A stretch of 64,000 nucleotides of DNA from positions 62,001 through 126,000 of the forward strand of contig NZ_VSFF01000013.1 in NCBI RefSeq assembly GCF_008085905.1, read 5' to 3'. The notes beneath the pieces were generated by a model. It did no database searches, was not told the DNA's origin, and saw only the letters and a program-made list of their open reading frames with translations. Position numbers and translations under genes: made by a program. The stretch is from Actinomadura syzygii (lineage in GTDB: Bacteria; Actinomycetota; Actinomycetes; Streptosporangiales; Streptosporangiaceae). Below, one piece after another: positions 39,189 to 47,258 of this stretch (position 1 is the stretch's first letter; every line of letters begins with the position of its first letter).

Positions 39189-40593
39189 GGGCGGCGTGGT
39201 CCCGCTCGGGCAGATCCTCACCGACCTCGCGCTGGCCGACCCGGACCGGCCGATCGTGACCTGCGGGAACGAGACCGCGACCCGCGCCGGGCTGGAGGCC
39301 AGGGCCAACCGGCTGGCGCGCACCTACCGGAGCCGGGGCGTCGGGCCGGGCGACTTCGTCACGGTCGGGCTGCCCAACGGGATCGGCTTCTACGCGGTGG
39401 TGTTCGCGCTGTGGAAGCTCGGCGCCGTCCCGCAACTGATCTCCCCGCGGCTGCCGGACGCGGAACGGGCGGCGATCATCGACCTGGCGAAGCCCGTCCT
39501 CGTCGTCACCGAGGAGGCCCCGGACCCCGGCCTCAGCGACGCCTACGTCGAGCCGCGCGTCGGGCCGTCGTGGAAGGCGCCGACGTCGGGCGGCAGCACC
39601 GGGCGGCCCAAGCTGATCGTCTCCGGCCAGCGCGGCGAGCTCGACCCGGCGGCGACCGCGTCGCTGCTCAGCCAGCGGGACGGCGGCGTCCAGCTCGTCC
39701 CGGGACCGCTGTACCACAACGCCCCGTTCAACTTCTCCATGTACGGGCTGTTCGCGGGCCAGCATCTGGTCGTGCTGGAGAAGTTCCACCCGGTCTCCGT
39801 GCTGGAGGCCGTCCAGAAGCACCGCGTCGACTGGGTGAGCCTCGTCCCGACGATGATGCTGCGGGTGCTGCGCGAGTTGGAGAAGGGCGGCTCGTGGGAC
39901 CTCGGCTCCCTCGAACAGGTCTGGCACGGCGCCGCGCCCTGTCCCGCCTGGCTGAAGGAGACGTGGTTCGACCTGGTGGGCGCGGCGAACGTCCACGAGA
40001 TGTACGGCACCACCGAGGGCCAGATGATGACCCACATCGACGGCGTCGAATGGCTCGCGCACCGGGGCTCGGTCGGACGCCCGCTCTGGGGCGAGGTGAA
40101 GATCCTCGGCCCCGACCTCGCCGAACTCCCCGCGGGCGAACTCGGCGAGGTCTACACCCGGCCCGGCCCGGACACGCCGCCCTACCGCTACGTGGGCGCG
40201 GAGCCCCGGCGGGCGGGCGAGTGGGAGTCCGTGGGCGACCTCGGCCGGCTGGACGCCGACGGCTACCTCTACCTCAGCGACCGCCGCACCGACCTCATCA
40301 TCACCGGCGGCGCCAACGTCTACCCCGCGGAGGTCGAGGCGGCGATCAGCGAGCATCCGTCCGTGCTCGACTGCGCCGTCGTCGGCCTCCTCGACGAGGA
40401 CCTCGGCCGCCGCGTCCACGCCGTGGTGCAGGCCGCCGTCCCCCTCACCGCGGACGACCTGCGCGCCTTCCTCGCGGAACGCCTCGTCCGGTACAAGATC
40501 CCCCGCACCTTCCGCTTCACCGACCGCCCACCCCGCGACGACGCCGGAAAACTCCGCCGCACCGCCCTGACCGAACACGAGGCGTCCTACTGA
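39181..40593 (+). CDS. Acyl-CoA ligase (AMP-binding), bile-acid-CoA-ligase-like
   Basis: The 470-residue adenylate-forming enzyme has the P-loop TSGGSTGRPK (a GGST variant of the usual SGTTG), GPLYHNAPF, MYGTTEGQ, the hinge region VGDLGRLDADGYLYLSDR, and TDLIITGGANVYPAEVE. The catalytic Lys is in RDDAGKLRR near the C-terminus. It is slightly short for the family because the N-terminal domain is trimmed. It activates a carboxylic acid to the acyl-CoA used by the crotonase. GTG 39181 lies within the end of the crotonase gene. It ends the operon controlled by the TetR regulator. Confidence 0.93.
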   Translation: MGEGGVVPLGQILTDLALADPDRPIVTCGNETATRAGLEARANRLARTYRSRGVGPGDFVTVGLPNGIGFYAVVFALWKLGAVPQLISPRLPDAERAAIIDLAKPVLVVTEEAPDPGLSDAYVEPRVGPSWKAPTSGGSTGRPKLIVSGQRGELDPAATASLLSQRDGGVQLVPGPLYHNAPFNFSMYGLFAGQHLVVLEKFHPVSVLEAVQKHRVDWVSLVPTMMLRVLRELEKGGSWDLGSLEQVWHGAAPCPAWLKETWFDLVGAANVHEMYGTTEGQMMTHIDGVEWLAHRGSVGRPLWGEVKILGPDLAELPAGELGEVYTRPGPDTPPYRYVGAEPRRAGEWESVGDLGRLDADGYLYLSDRRTDLIITGGANVYPAEVEAAISEHPSVLDCAVVGLLDEDLGRRVHAVVQAAVPLTADDLRAFLAERLVRYKIPRTFRFTDRPPRDDAGKLRRTALTEHEASY

Positions 40594-40878
40594 ACCCCCC
40601 GCCGAACCGGCGGCCGACCGATCACCTCGACGTACACGATCCGTCCGTGACCTCCATTGGGTAGACCATAACTGGATTTATGGGCGGGGCGGTCGAGTGA
40701 AACAAGTACGGTTTTGCTACGTTTGGGAATCGGGTGCCGTTCGTCGTGGCCGTTGTCGGCCTCTTAGGTGATGGGTTTGGCGGGGAGCCGACGAGAAAAC
40801 GGCGGCTTGGCAACCATTCTGGTAACGATTTCGCGGCGCGGGTACTGATCATGCTGGTCAAGGCAGGATCCTGCGGGT
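40594..40878. other. Intergenic region with AT-rich segment, no gene
   Basis: Bases 40650-40850 are less GC-rich than the rest. Frames in both directions are short and have poor codon bias. It probably includes the promoter of the luciferase-domain gene. No notable hairpin terminator was seen after the ligase stop. Confidence 0.5.
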
Positions 40879-41538
40879 ATGGGCGGGACCGGTGGTCTGG
40901 GGATCTGTCCGACCGACTGCGTGGTGGAGCAGTTGAGCGGGTGGCCGGCGCTGAGGTTGTGCAGAGCCGATTGCGGTTTCGGCAGGGCGTTCGCTTGCGG
41001 GGGCGATCAGATCCTGCACCTGCACGGCCGTGATCTGGCCGAGCTGTATCTGACCTGGCCGCTCATCTGGCGGATGCGGCGGCCCCTCATGGACTGCGCG
41101 TCCGTGCGGATCCGGCCCGGCAGCGGCTGGGTGCGGATCTGGCTGGGCGGCGACGACGACATCGCGTTACTCATTTCCCTGGTGAGCGTCGCCATCAAGG
41201 CCGACCTGGCGACGATCGACACCGTCCAGCCGCGGGTGGGCGCGTGCTCGCTGGGGTATTCGCACCTCGCCGAGCAGTTCATGCCCCAGCCGCCGCCCGG
41301 TCGAGGGGGCCTGTCGATGACCCCGTCCGGGAATCCGATAGAGCGCGAAGAGCACGTCATGCGCGAGGTGACCGACCGCCTGCTGCGCAGTTTCGCCGGT
41401 CGGCGGCGTCCCGAACAGGTGACGCAGGCCGTCGACGCGATCTACCGCCGCTTCGACAACCGGCCCATTCGGGATTTCGTCCCGGTGCTGGTCGAGCGGC
41501 TCGCCCGCGAACAACTCGTCCCCGACCCGCCCGGCTGA
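40879..41538 (+). CDS. Luciferase-domain plus three-helix-bundle fusion protein
   Basis: This 219-residue protein has two parts. Residues about 14-105 (CVVEQLSGWPALRLCRADCG, HLHGRDLAELYLTWPLIWRM, SGWVRIWLGGDDDIALLISLV) match the small luciferase-family domain (DUF5519-like). After a Gly/Pro linker, residues about 150-215 (EEHVMREVTDRLLRSFAGRR, IYRRFDNRPIRDFVPVLVERLARE) match the actinobacterial three-helix-bundle dimerisation domain. Such domains usually occur separately, so the fusion is unusual. ATG 40879 lacks a strong ribosome binding site, so the start is uncertain. No catalytic function is known. Confidence 0.75.
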   Translation: MGGTGGLGICPTDCVVEQLSGWPALRLCRADCGFGRAFACGGDQILHLHGRDLAELYLTWPLIWRMRRPLMDCASVRIRPGSGWVRIWLGGDDDIALLISLVSVAIKADLATIDTVQPRVGACSLGYSHLAEQFMPQPPPGRGGLSMTPSGNPIEREEHVMREVTDRLLRSFAGRRRPEQVTQAVDAIYRRFDNRPIRDFVPVLVERLAREQLVPDPPG

Positions 41539-41591
41539 CGCCGAGCCGGAATAGCTGCCGTTTCCGCACGGCCACCGGATGTGCGTGGTTT

Positions 41592-42542
41592 TTAGCGGGG
41601 ACGGGCGTGGAATGCGCGGCGGTAGGCGCCGGGGGTCGTGCCCAGGGCGCGGATAAAGCGCCTGCGGAGGTTGGTGGACGAGGAAAGCCCGACCCGCTGC
41701 GCGACGGCGTCCAGCGGAAGGTCGGAGGATTCCAGCAGTTCCCGGGCGGCGGAAAGGCGCTGGGCGAGCAGCCGTTGTCCCGGGCCGACGCCGAGTTGGT
41801 CGGTGAATCGGCGGGCGAGGGTGCGCGCGGAGACGCCCGCGTGCGCGGCCATGTCCTGGACGCTGATGGGTTCGGCCAGCCGTCCGGTGACCCATTCCAG
41901 CAATGGCGCGAGCGAACCGTCGATCTGGACGGGACGGGCCGGCGCCGCGTACTGCAGTTGCCCGCCTTCGCGGTGCGGCGGCATGACCATGCTCCGCGCC
42001 ACGTGCGCGGCATAACCGGCGCCCTGGTCGGCGCGCACCAGATGCAGGCAAAGGTCGATGCCCGCACCGGCGCCGGCGCTCGTGGCGACGTCCCCGTGGT
42101 TGACGTAAAGGACGTCGGGGTCGACCTGGATGGACGGAAAGCGCTCGGCCAGTTCCCGCGTCCGCGCCCAATGCGTGGTGGCCCGCCGTCCTTCCAGAAG
42201 GCCCGCGTGCGCCAGCGCGAACGCGCCGGTGCAGATGCTGACGACCCGCGCGCCGCGCTCGTGCGCGTCCCACAGGGCCCGGACGACCGCGCGCGACGGC
42301 ACCTCGTCGACGGGCGTCCAGCCGGGGACGACCACCGTGTCCGCGCGGCCCAGTGCCTCCAACCCGTCCTCGACCAGCATGGAGTACCCGGCGCGCGTGC
42401 TGACCTGGCCGGGCCGCTCCGCGCACACGCCGAAGCCGTAGCGGACGGGCAGCGCCGGCCACTGCGCGCCGAACACCTGGGCCGCGCAGCCGAGCTCGAA
42501 GGTCAGCTGCTGCGGCCGGACGAGCGCCACCACACGATGCAT
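41592..42542 (-). CDS. GlxA-family transcriptional regulator, second copy
   Basis: The 316-residue DJ-1/AraC fusion has the N-terminal domain HRVVALVRPQQLTFELGCAAQVFG, the elbow VVSICTGAFALAHAGLLEGR, and C-terminal AraC HTHs (ISVQDMAAHAGVSARTLARRF, LDAVAQRVGLSSSTNLRRRFIRALGTTPGAYRRAF). ATG 42542 gives the expected MHRVVALV start; a TTG at 42560 is an upstream alternative. It is divergent from the cupin gene, which it probably controls. It is paralogous to the gene at 26847. Confidence 0.92.
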   Translation of the reverse strand: MHRVVALVRPQQLTFELGCAAQVFGAQWPALPVRYGFGVCAERPGQVSTRAGYSMLVEDGLEALGRADTVVVPGWTPVDEVPSRAVVRALWDAHERGARVVSICTGAFALAHAGLLEGRRATTHWARTRELAERFPSIQVDPDVLYVNHGDVATSAGAGAGIDLCLHLVRADQGAGYAAHVARSMVMPPHREGGQLQYAAPARPVQIDGSLAPLLEWVTGRLAEPISVQDMAAHAGVSARTLARRFTDQLGVGPGQRLLAQRLSAARELLESSDLPLDAVAQRVGLSSSTNLRRRFIRALGTTPGAYRRAFHARPR

Positions 42543-42544
42543 GG

Positions 42545-42583
42545 CAGGAAAGTACCCCAAGACGTCATTCCTGACACTGGGGA
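42545..42583. promoter_or_regulatory. Interleaved inverted repeats in the GlxA/cupin divergent spacer
   Basis: CAGGAA (42545-42550) with TTCCTG (42568-42573), and CCCCA (42555-42559) with TGGGG (42578-42582), form two interleaved dyads within the 71-base spacer. They could form the binding site of the GlxA-type regulator. The call rests on symmetry only. Confidence 0.4.
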
Positions 42584-42613
42584 CGGGGGTGGACGCTCGG
42601 GCAGCCTGGCCTC

Positions 42614-42934
42614 ATGGCGACAGTCGATTACGTGTGGGCGGCCGTCCAGGACGCCCCAGTTCGCGAACTCTTCCCGGGCATCCGCCTACGCACGCTGTGG
42701 AAAGGGGACGACGGCGCCTCCGCCCACGTGCTGGAAATGGACCCGGGCTCCTGCTGGCAGGGCATAGACGTCCACGAGCCCGGCCCGGAGGAAGTCTTCG
42801 TGACGTCGGGCGTCTTCAACGACGGCGTCCGCGATTACCCGGCTGGGTCGTTCATCCACGCCCCGGCGGGGTCCAGTCACGTCCCGCAGACCACCACAGG
42901 CTGCACGTTGTTCCTTTTCTACCCCGAAGGCTGA
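42614..42934 (+). CDS. Cupin-domain protein (ChrR-like single domain)
   Basis: The 106-residue product is one cupin barrel. Motif 1 is around GSCWQGIDVHEPGPEEVFVTSG (EE and H as possible metal ligands), and motif 2 is YPAGSFIHAPAGSSHVPQTTTG. It resembles the C-terminal cupin of ChrR anti-sigma factors without the zinc-binding N-terminus, so a sensing or small metal-dioxygenase role is possible. ATG 42614 starts right behind the GlxA spacer with no good ribosome binding site, so leaderless translation is possible. Confidence 0.85.
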   Translation: MATVDYVWAAVQDAPVRELFPGIRLRTLWKGDDGASAHVLEMDPGSCWQGIDVHEPGPEEVFVTSGVFNDGVRDYPAGSFIHAPAGSSHVPQTTTGCTLFLFYPEG

Positions 42935-43207
42935 GGACGCCGACACATCGGCAATACCGTCTCCATTCTCGCCATCGCGACGAATTGTCGGGCTTTCGCC
43001 TCTGACCGGCGGAAACGAATGCCGATGGGCGCGAAAAAAGACCACTGTCCGCGCCAAGATGAGAAGGGTGGCATGATGTTGGCACTGCATTAAACGTTTT
43101 CCTTGGCAAACTTCCGCCCGCCCTCGTTACCATGCTGCGGTAAATCAAAACGGGGTCTTCGACGCGCCGGGTTCAGGGTCTCCGCGCGCGTCCGAGAAGG
43201 GGGAAGT
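42935..43207 (+). other. Promoter region of the secreted repeat protein gene
   Basis: There is no gene in this stretch. Bases 43030-43150 are AT-rich for this genome (runs such as GAAAAAAGACC, AAACGTTTTCC and TAAATCAAAACGG) and probably hold the promoter. GAAGGGGGAAGT precedes the ATG at 43208. Confidence 0.5.
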
Positions 43208-44251
43208 ATGACGTTTCGCATTTTCGTGATCGCCATCGCGGCGGCGGGAACGATCTTGCTCGGCAACGGCGCGAACGCCGCGACCCCTCCGGGCGCGCCA
43301 CGACCGTCGCAGCACGTCGGGAATGGCGCCAAAGCGCCCGTGACGGTGGTGAACGTCTACGGCAACAACAACACCATCGTCACCGACCGGTCGGTGGCGA
43401 CGGTCGGGGACGGCAACCGCCCCAACGCGAACACAGGCGACGTCTCCTCAAGCGGGACCCTGGGCATCGACGACAAGAACTCGACGCTCCAGTCCGGCAC
43501 CTCGACCAATGGCTCGCCCGCGACTCCGACCGGTGCGGGCCCGGTCGCAGCCCAGCCGCAGCCTCCCGCCCAGGCCGGGCATGCGTCTCTGGACCCGGCG
43601 GGCTCCCGTGTCGGGAAGCCGCGGCCCGTCCGGAAAACCCGCACGCGGGCCACGACGCCGCAGTTCCCGATTCCCGTCTCGGAGAAGGGACAAAGCACCG
43701 CCATCTCGGGATACGAGGACCATTCGGTGAACGTCTCCGGCGAGGACCAGATCGCCGTCTACGACGATTCCAACCTGTTCGTGAACCGGAACGGGCGGCT
43801 CAACGCGAACACCGGGGACACCGATTCGAGCGGCCTCAACGCCGTCGACGTAACGGGCTCGACAGTCAAGTCGGGCGACCATAACGAAGACGGCGAGGAC
43901 GGCGACGAGAACAGCGACGACAACGCCAGGCGAGCGGACCCCCGGCCGACTGTCGCGCCCGTCGCCCTGCCCGCGGCGCCCGCCACCCCGAAAGGCCAGA
44001 CTTCCAGCAAGGTGACCGACGACGGTGAATCCAACGCCACCGGTAAGAACTCCCTCACGATCGGCGCGGACGGCTACGACAACCTCGGCACGACCGTCCA
44101 TGGAAAGCGGAACATCGCGACCTACGACGACTCGAATGTGGTGACCGGCGGCACCGGTGACGTGAACGCCCAGATAGGCGACAGCGATACGAGCGGCGCC
44201 GTCGTCATGGACGTCCACGACTCGAATCTCCAATCAGGCAATTCCACCTGA
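43208..44251 (+). CDS. Secreted protein with three 50-residue NANTGD-type repeats
   Basis: The 347-residue protein has a signal peptide (IFVIAIAAAGTILLGNGANA, residues 5-24). Three repeats of exactly 50 residues sit at 51-100, 177-226 and 298-347. Each contains a D/N-rich turn (YDDSN or VTDRS), then an NANTGD/NAQIGD motif, an (S/T)SG step, then a D-x-S-T/N-L/V-x-SG ending. Pro/Ala/Lys-rich linkers separate them, one with an acidic run (DEDGDENSDDN-like). The Asx-rich turns could bind calcium or build a beta-solenoid, and both are inference. No enzyme motif is seen. I recall similar sequences in Actinomadura-type genomes but no named family. Confidence 0.85.
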   Translation: MTFRIFVIAIAAAGTILLGNGANAATPPGAPRPSQHVGNGAKAPVTVVNVYGNNNTIVTDRSVATVGDGNRPNANTGDVSSSGTLGIDDKNSTLQSGTSTNGSPATPTGAGPVAAQPQPPAQAGHASLDPAGSRVGKPRPVRKTRTRATTPQFPIPVSEKGQSTAISGYEDHSVNVSGEDQIAVYDDSNLFVNRNGRLNANTGDTDSSGLNAVDVTGSTVKSGDHNEDGEDGDENSDDNARRADPRPTVAPVALPAAPATPKGQTSSKVTDDGESNATGKNSLTIGADGYDNLGTTVHGKRNIATYDDSNVVTGGTGDVNAQIGDSDTSGAVVMDVHDSNLQSGNST

Positions 44252-44267
44252 TCTTCCAGCAGCGAAT

Positions 44268-44311
44268 CCGGGAGCCCCGGATCGGGACCGGTCCCGATCC
44301 GGGGCTCCCGG
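44268..44311. terminator. 44-bp perfect palindrome, bidirectional terminator
   Basis: Bases 44268-44289 are the exact reverse complement of 44290-44311, so the RNA folds into a roughly 20-bp stem with a minimal loop at CCGG. It sits midway between convergent stops of the repeat-protein gene and the hydrolase gene. It is longer than most terminators here. Confidence 0.85.
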
Positions 44312-44321
44312 CGTCATGCGG

Positions 44322-45869
44322 TCACTTCTCCGCCGGGCAGGTCTGGTCCTTGGCCGGGAGACGGCCGGTCAGCAGGTAGTCGTTCACCCGGTCCCGGACG
44401 CACGTGTTGGGGTATCCGCGCTGGTAGGGAGCGTGGACGTAGCCGTCCAGCGTGATCATCCGCGAGCCGCGCAGCAGCCGGTGGACGGTCTCGTTCCGCT
44501 CGTAGGTGGTGCGGGTGTCGCCGGTCGCGGCCACCATCAGCGCGGGCAGGGCCGCGTCGATCCTCGTCGGCGCCTCGGCGGGGCGCGTCGCCCAGAACGC
44601 GCAGGGCTGGATGTTGCGGGCCAGCGGTCCGAACGTCGGGCTGGAGCGGCGGTGCCTCTGGACGTCCCGCCAGTAGAACGCGGGGTCGCGGGGCGCGGCC
44701 CGGTCCCCGCAGATGATCGCGGACTGGCCGCTGCCCTCGGCGGAAGCGGCGCCGGTCAGCAGGTAGGACAGCTCGTCGTCCAGCTCGGGCGTGGGCTTGG
44801 CCGGACGTCCCGCCGCGGCCTCCCGGAAAACCCGGATCGACCCGGCGAGCACCGCGCGGGCGCCGTCCTCGTCGGTGCCGAGGTTGTCGATCAGCACGCT
44901 CGGGAACGTCGAGGCGTCCACCCGGTACCGGCCGACCGCGAGCGGGCGGCGGCCCGACTCGGCGGCGATGCCGTCCACCACCGCCAGCACCTTGTCGCGG
45001 GTGTCGCCCAGGCCGTAGGTCCGGTTGCGCTCGGCGGTCCATCCGGCCCACGCGGCGAGGGCGCGCTCGTTGGCGTCCTCGGTTCCGGCGATCAGGCGCG
45101 GACCCCAGGAGTAGGGGTCCTGCGAGCTGTCCAGGAGGACGCGGTCGAGCTTGCCGGGGAACATCGTCGCGTACACCGAACCGAGGTAGGTGCCATATGA
45201 CGCACCGTTGTAGGACATCTTGCTCTCGCCGAGCGCTCCCCGGATGACGTCCATGTCGCGGGCGATGTTGCGGGTGCTGATGTGCGGGATCACGTCGCCG
45301 TTCGTCCGGGCGCAGCGGTCCGCCAGGTCCTTCGCGAAGGCCACGCCCCGCTCGAACGAACGGCGGGTCGGCCCGGCGCCCTTGACCCAGGTGGCGCTGG
45401 GCCAGCCGCAGTCGACCTTGGCGCTGCGGCCGAGCGACCTCGGGTCCATGCCGACGAGGTCGTAGCGCGGACCGGCCGCGCCCATCAGGTTCCGCATGTA
45501 CGGCGGCAGGTCGATGGCCGCGCCGGGTCCGCCGCCGTTGAGCAGCATCATGCCGAGCCGCGGCCCCGGGCCGGACGCCTTCAGCCGGGAGATCGCCACC
45601 TTGATCGTCCGGCCGTCCGGCCTGGTGTAGTCGAGCGGGACGGTCACGTCCGCACATCGCGCGCCGGCCGCGTCCAACTCCTTGCCGGTCTCGTCGTCCG
45701 CGCCGAGCGTGCACGCCTTCCAGTCGAGCCGCTGCTGGTAGAACCGGCTGAGGTCACCGGGCGTCGAGGCGGCCGACGACCTCGCCCCCGGCATCGCGGA
45801 CACCGCCAGCGCGGCGGCCGCGGCGGCGCCCACCGCGAGCACGGCCACCGATCGGATCGTGGTCACCAT
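44322..45869 (-). CDS. Secreted alpha/beta-hydrolase, tripeptidyl-aminopeptidase family (paralogue)
   Basis: This 515-residue protein is paralogous to the gene at 31317. It has signal peptide SVAVLAVGAAAAAALAVSAM, oxyanion MLLNGGGPG, nucleophile elbow GASYGT, acid site ALMVAATGDTRTTYE, and catalytic His in LDGYVHAPYQ. Conserved cysteines are KACTLG, ARCADV, QPCAFW, NTCVRD and a final QTCPAEK. The start is ATG 45869, with GGAGG 5 bases upstream; frames reaching 45893 pass through a tandem repeat. It is the second gene of an operon with the serine hydrolase at 45913. Confidence 0.92.
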   Translation of the reverse strand: MVTTIRSVAVLAVGAAAAAALAVSAMPGARSSAASTPGDLSRFYQQRLDWKACTLGADDETGKELDAAGARCADVTVPLDYTRPDGRTIKVAISRLKASGPGPRLGMMLLNGGGPGAAIDLPPYMRNLMGAAGPRYDLVGMDPRSLGRSAKVDCGWPSATWVKGAGPTRRSFERGVAFAKDLADRCARTNGDVIPHISTRNIARDMDVIRGALGESKMSYNGASYGTYLGSVYATMFPGKLDRVLLDSSQDPYSWGPRLIAGTEDANERALAAWAGWTAERNRTYGLGDTRDKVLAVVDGIAAESGRRPLAVGRYRVDASTFPSVLIDNLGTDEDGARAVLAGSIRVFREAAAGRPAKPTPELDDELSYLLTGAASAEGSGQSAIICGDRAAPRDPAFYWRDVQRHRRSSPTFGPLARNIQPCAFWATRPAEAPTRIDAALPALMVAATGDTRTTYERNETVHRLLRGSRMITLDGYVHAPYQRGYPNTCVRDRVNDYLLTGRLPAKDQTCPAEK

Positions 45870-45884
45870 CGTTGCCTCCGTCAT

Positions 45885-45930
45885 TTGTCGCACACGTCAC
45901 TAGCCGCACGCGTCACTTGTCGCACAGGGC
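45885..45930. repeat. Three tandem 16-bp repeats across a gene junction
   Basis: Units at 45885-45900, 45901-45916 and 45917-45930 (partial) share the pattern T(T/A)G(T/C)CGCAC(A/G)CGTCAC. They include the last codons and stop of the serine hydrolase and run to the ribosome binding site of the next gene. On the reverse strand each copy carries a TGA or TAG, so the repeats look like slipped duplications of the gene end. Confidence 0.7.
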
Positions 45931-47070
45931 GGTCTGGACGAGGTTCAGCTCGTCGTCGAACGCCTCCTTGGTCGCGGGGTTCTCGTTGAACGCGATCGCG
46001 ACCCGGCGGCCGGACGGCGCGACGCCCGCGATCGAGGTGAAGCCGTCGATGTCACCGGCGTGGCCCCACCACGTCCCGCCGCAGCGCAGCGGCGTGCCGA
46101 TCAGGCCGAGGCCGTAGGCGGCGCCGTCCCAGACGCGGTCGGGGTCGAGGGCGACCGTGTCCTTCATCTCCGCGAGCAGCGCGGGCGGCAGGAGCCGGCC
46201 GCCGAGGAGCGCTCCGAAGAAGGCGGACACGTCCCGCTGGGTGGAGATCAGCGCGCCGCCCGTCCACGCCGCCGTGGTGTTCATCTCCGTGTAGTCGACG
46301 ACCCTGCCGTCCTCCTGCCGGACGTAGCCGCGCAGGTGGCGGCCCTTGATCCGGAGCTCGTCGCCCGGCCAGTAGGTGTCGCGCAGCCGCAGCGGGCCGA
46401 TGATCCGGCGCTGGATCTCGGCCTCCGCGCGGTGCCCGGTCACCTTCTCGATGAGGAGCCCCGCGATGACGTAGTTGGTGGTGGAGTAATGCCATTCGGT
46501 TTCGGGAGCGGGCAGCGACAGCGCGCGGTCGACCAGTTCCCCCGGCTCGAAATGCCGGTACCGGAACTCGTCGGCGGACGCGAAGGTCTCCATGTGGTCG
46601 GGCAGGCCGCTGGTGTGGTTCAGCAGGCTCCGCACGGTGATCTTCCGGCCGTCGTGGCCGTTCCGGTCGATCAGGCCGGGCAGGTAGCGCGCGACGGGCG
46701 CGTCCAGCGCGATCCGCTTCTCGGCCGCGAGCTGGAGCACCGTGGTCGCGGTGAACGTCTTGGTGATGCTGGCGACCCTGGTCCGCGAGGCGGCGTCCAT
46801 GGGACGTCCGGTCCGCCGGTCGGCGGTTCCGGTCGCCGCCGTCCACGTCCCGCAGCGCGGGTCGTCGACCCGCACCGCCGCGCCGGGCATCCCGTGCACG
46901 CCCGTCATGCGGTTCAGCACCTGCCGGGCGGCGGCGTGCTCGCAGCCGCGCGGGGCCACGGCCCGCGCCGGCGCCGGGGCCATGGCCGGGACGCCGATCA
47001 CGGCGCCCGCCGCGAGCACCGCGACCGTCCCCCGGACGGCGCGGCCCCGCCTGGATTCACTTGTGGTCAT
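45913..47070 (-). CDS. Class-C beta-lactamase-fold serine hydrolase (DD-peptidase-like)
   Basis: The 385-residue exported protein has signal GTVAVLAAGAVIGVPAMAPA. The active-site motif SxxK is VASITKTF, the second motif is the Tyr in EWHYSTTNYVIAG, and the third motif is a His-Ala-Gly in WWGHAGDIDGF. This is the standard layout of D-alanyl-D-alanine carboxypeptidase (Streptomyces R61-like) and esterase EstB relatives. It acts outside the membrane on peptidoglycan peptides or esters. ATG 47070 starts MTTSESRRGR. It is the first gene of the two-gene operon with the aminopeptidase-type hydrolase. Confidence 0.92.
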   Translation of the reverse strand: MTTSESRRGRAVRGTVAVLAAGAVIGVPAMAPAPARAVAPRGCEHAAARQVLNRMTGVHGMPGAAVRVDDPRCGTWTAATGTADRRTGRPMDAASRTRVASITKTFTATTVLQLAAEKRIALDAPVARYLPGLIDRNGHDGRKITVRSLLNHTSGLPDHMETFASADEFRYRHFEPGELVDRALSLPAPETEWHYSTTNYVIAGLLIEKVTGHRAEAEIQRRIIGPLRLRDTYWPGDELRIKGRHLRGYVRQEDGRVVDYTEMNTTAAWTGGALISTQRDVSAFFGALLGGRLLPPALLAEMKDTVALDPDRVWDGAAYGLGLIGTPLRCGGTWWGHAGDIDGFTSIAGVAPSGRRVAIAFNENPATKEAFDDELNLVQTALCDK

Positions 47071-47258
47071 GGACGACGACGCTAGGTTCGCGGCCCGGCC
47101 CGGCACATTGCGGCGATCTCCCGAATCCGCGTTCAGGTTCCCCGGACCGCGAACAGTGGGGCCAGCCTCATCGACACCGGCGCGTTCACGTTTCGCCGCC
47201 CGCCGCGGCGACCGGCCGCTACTCTCTTGATCATCGGACGGGATGGAAGCGGTGCGGA

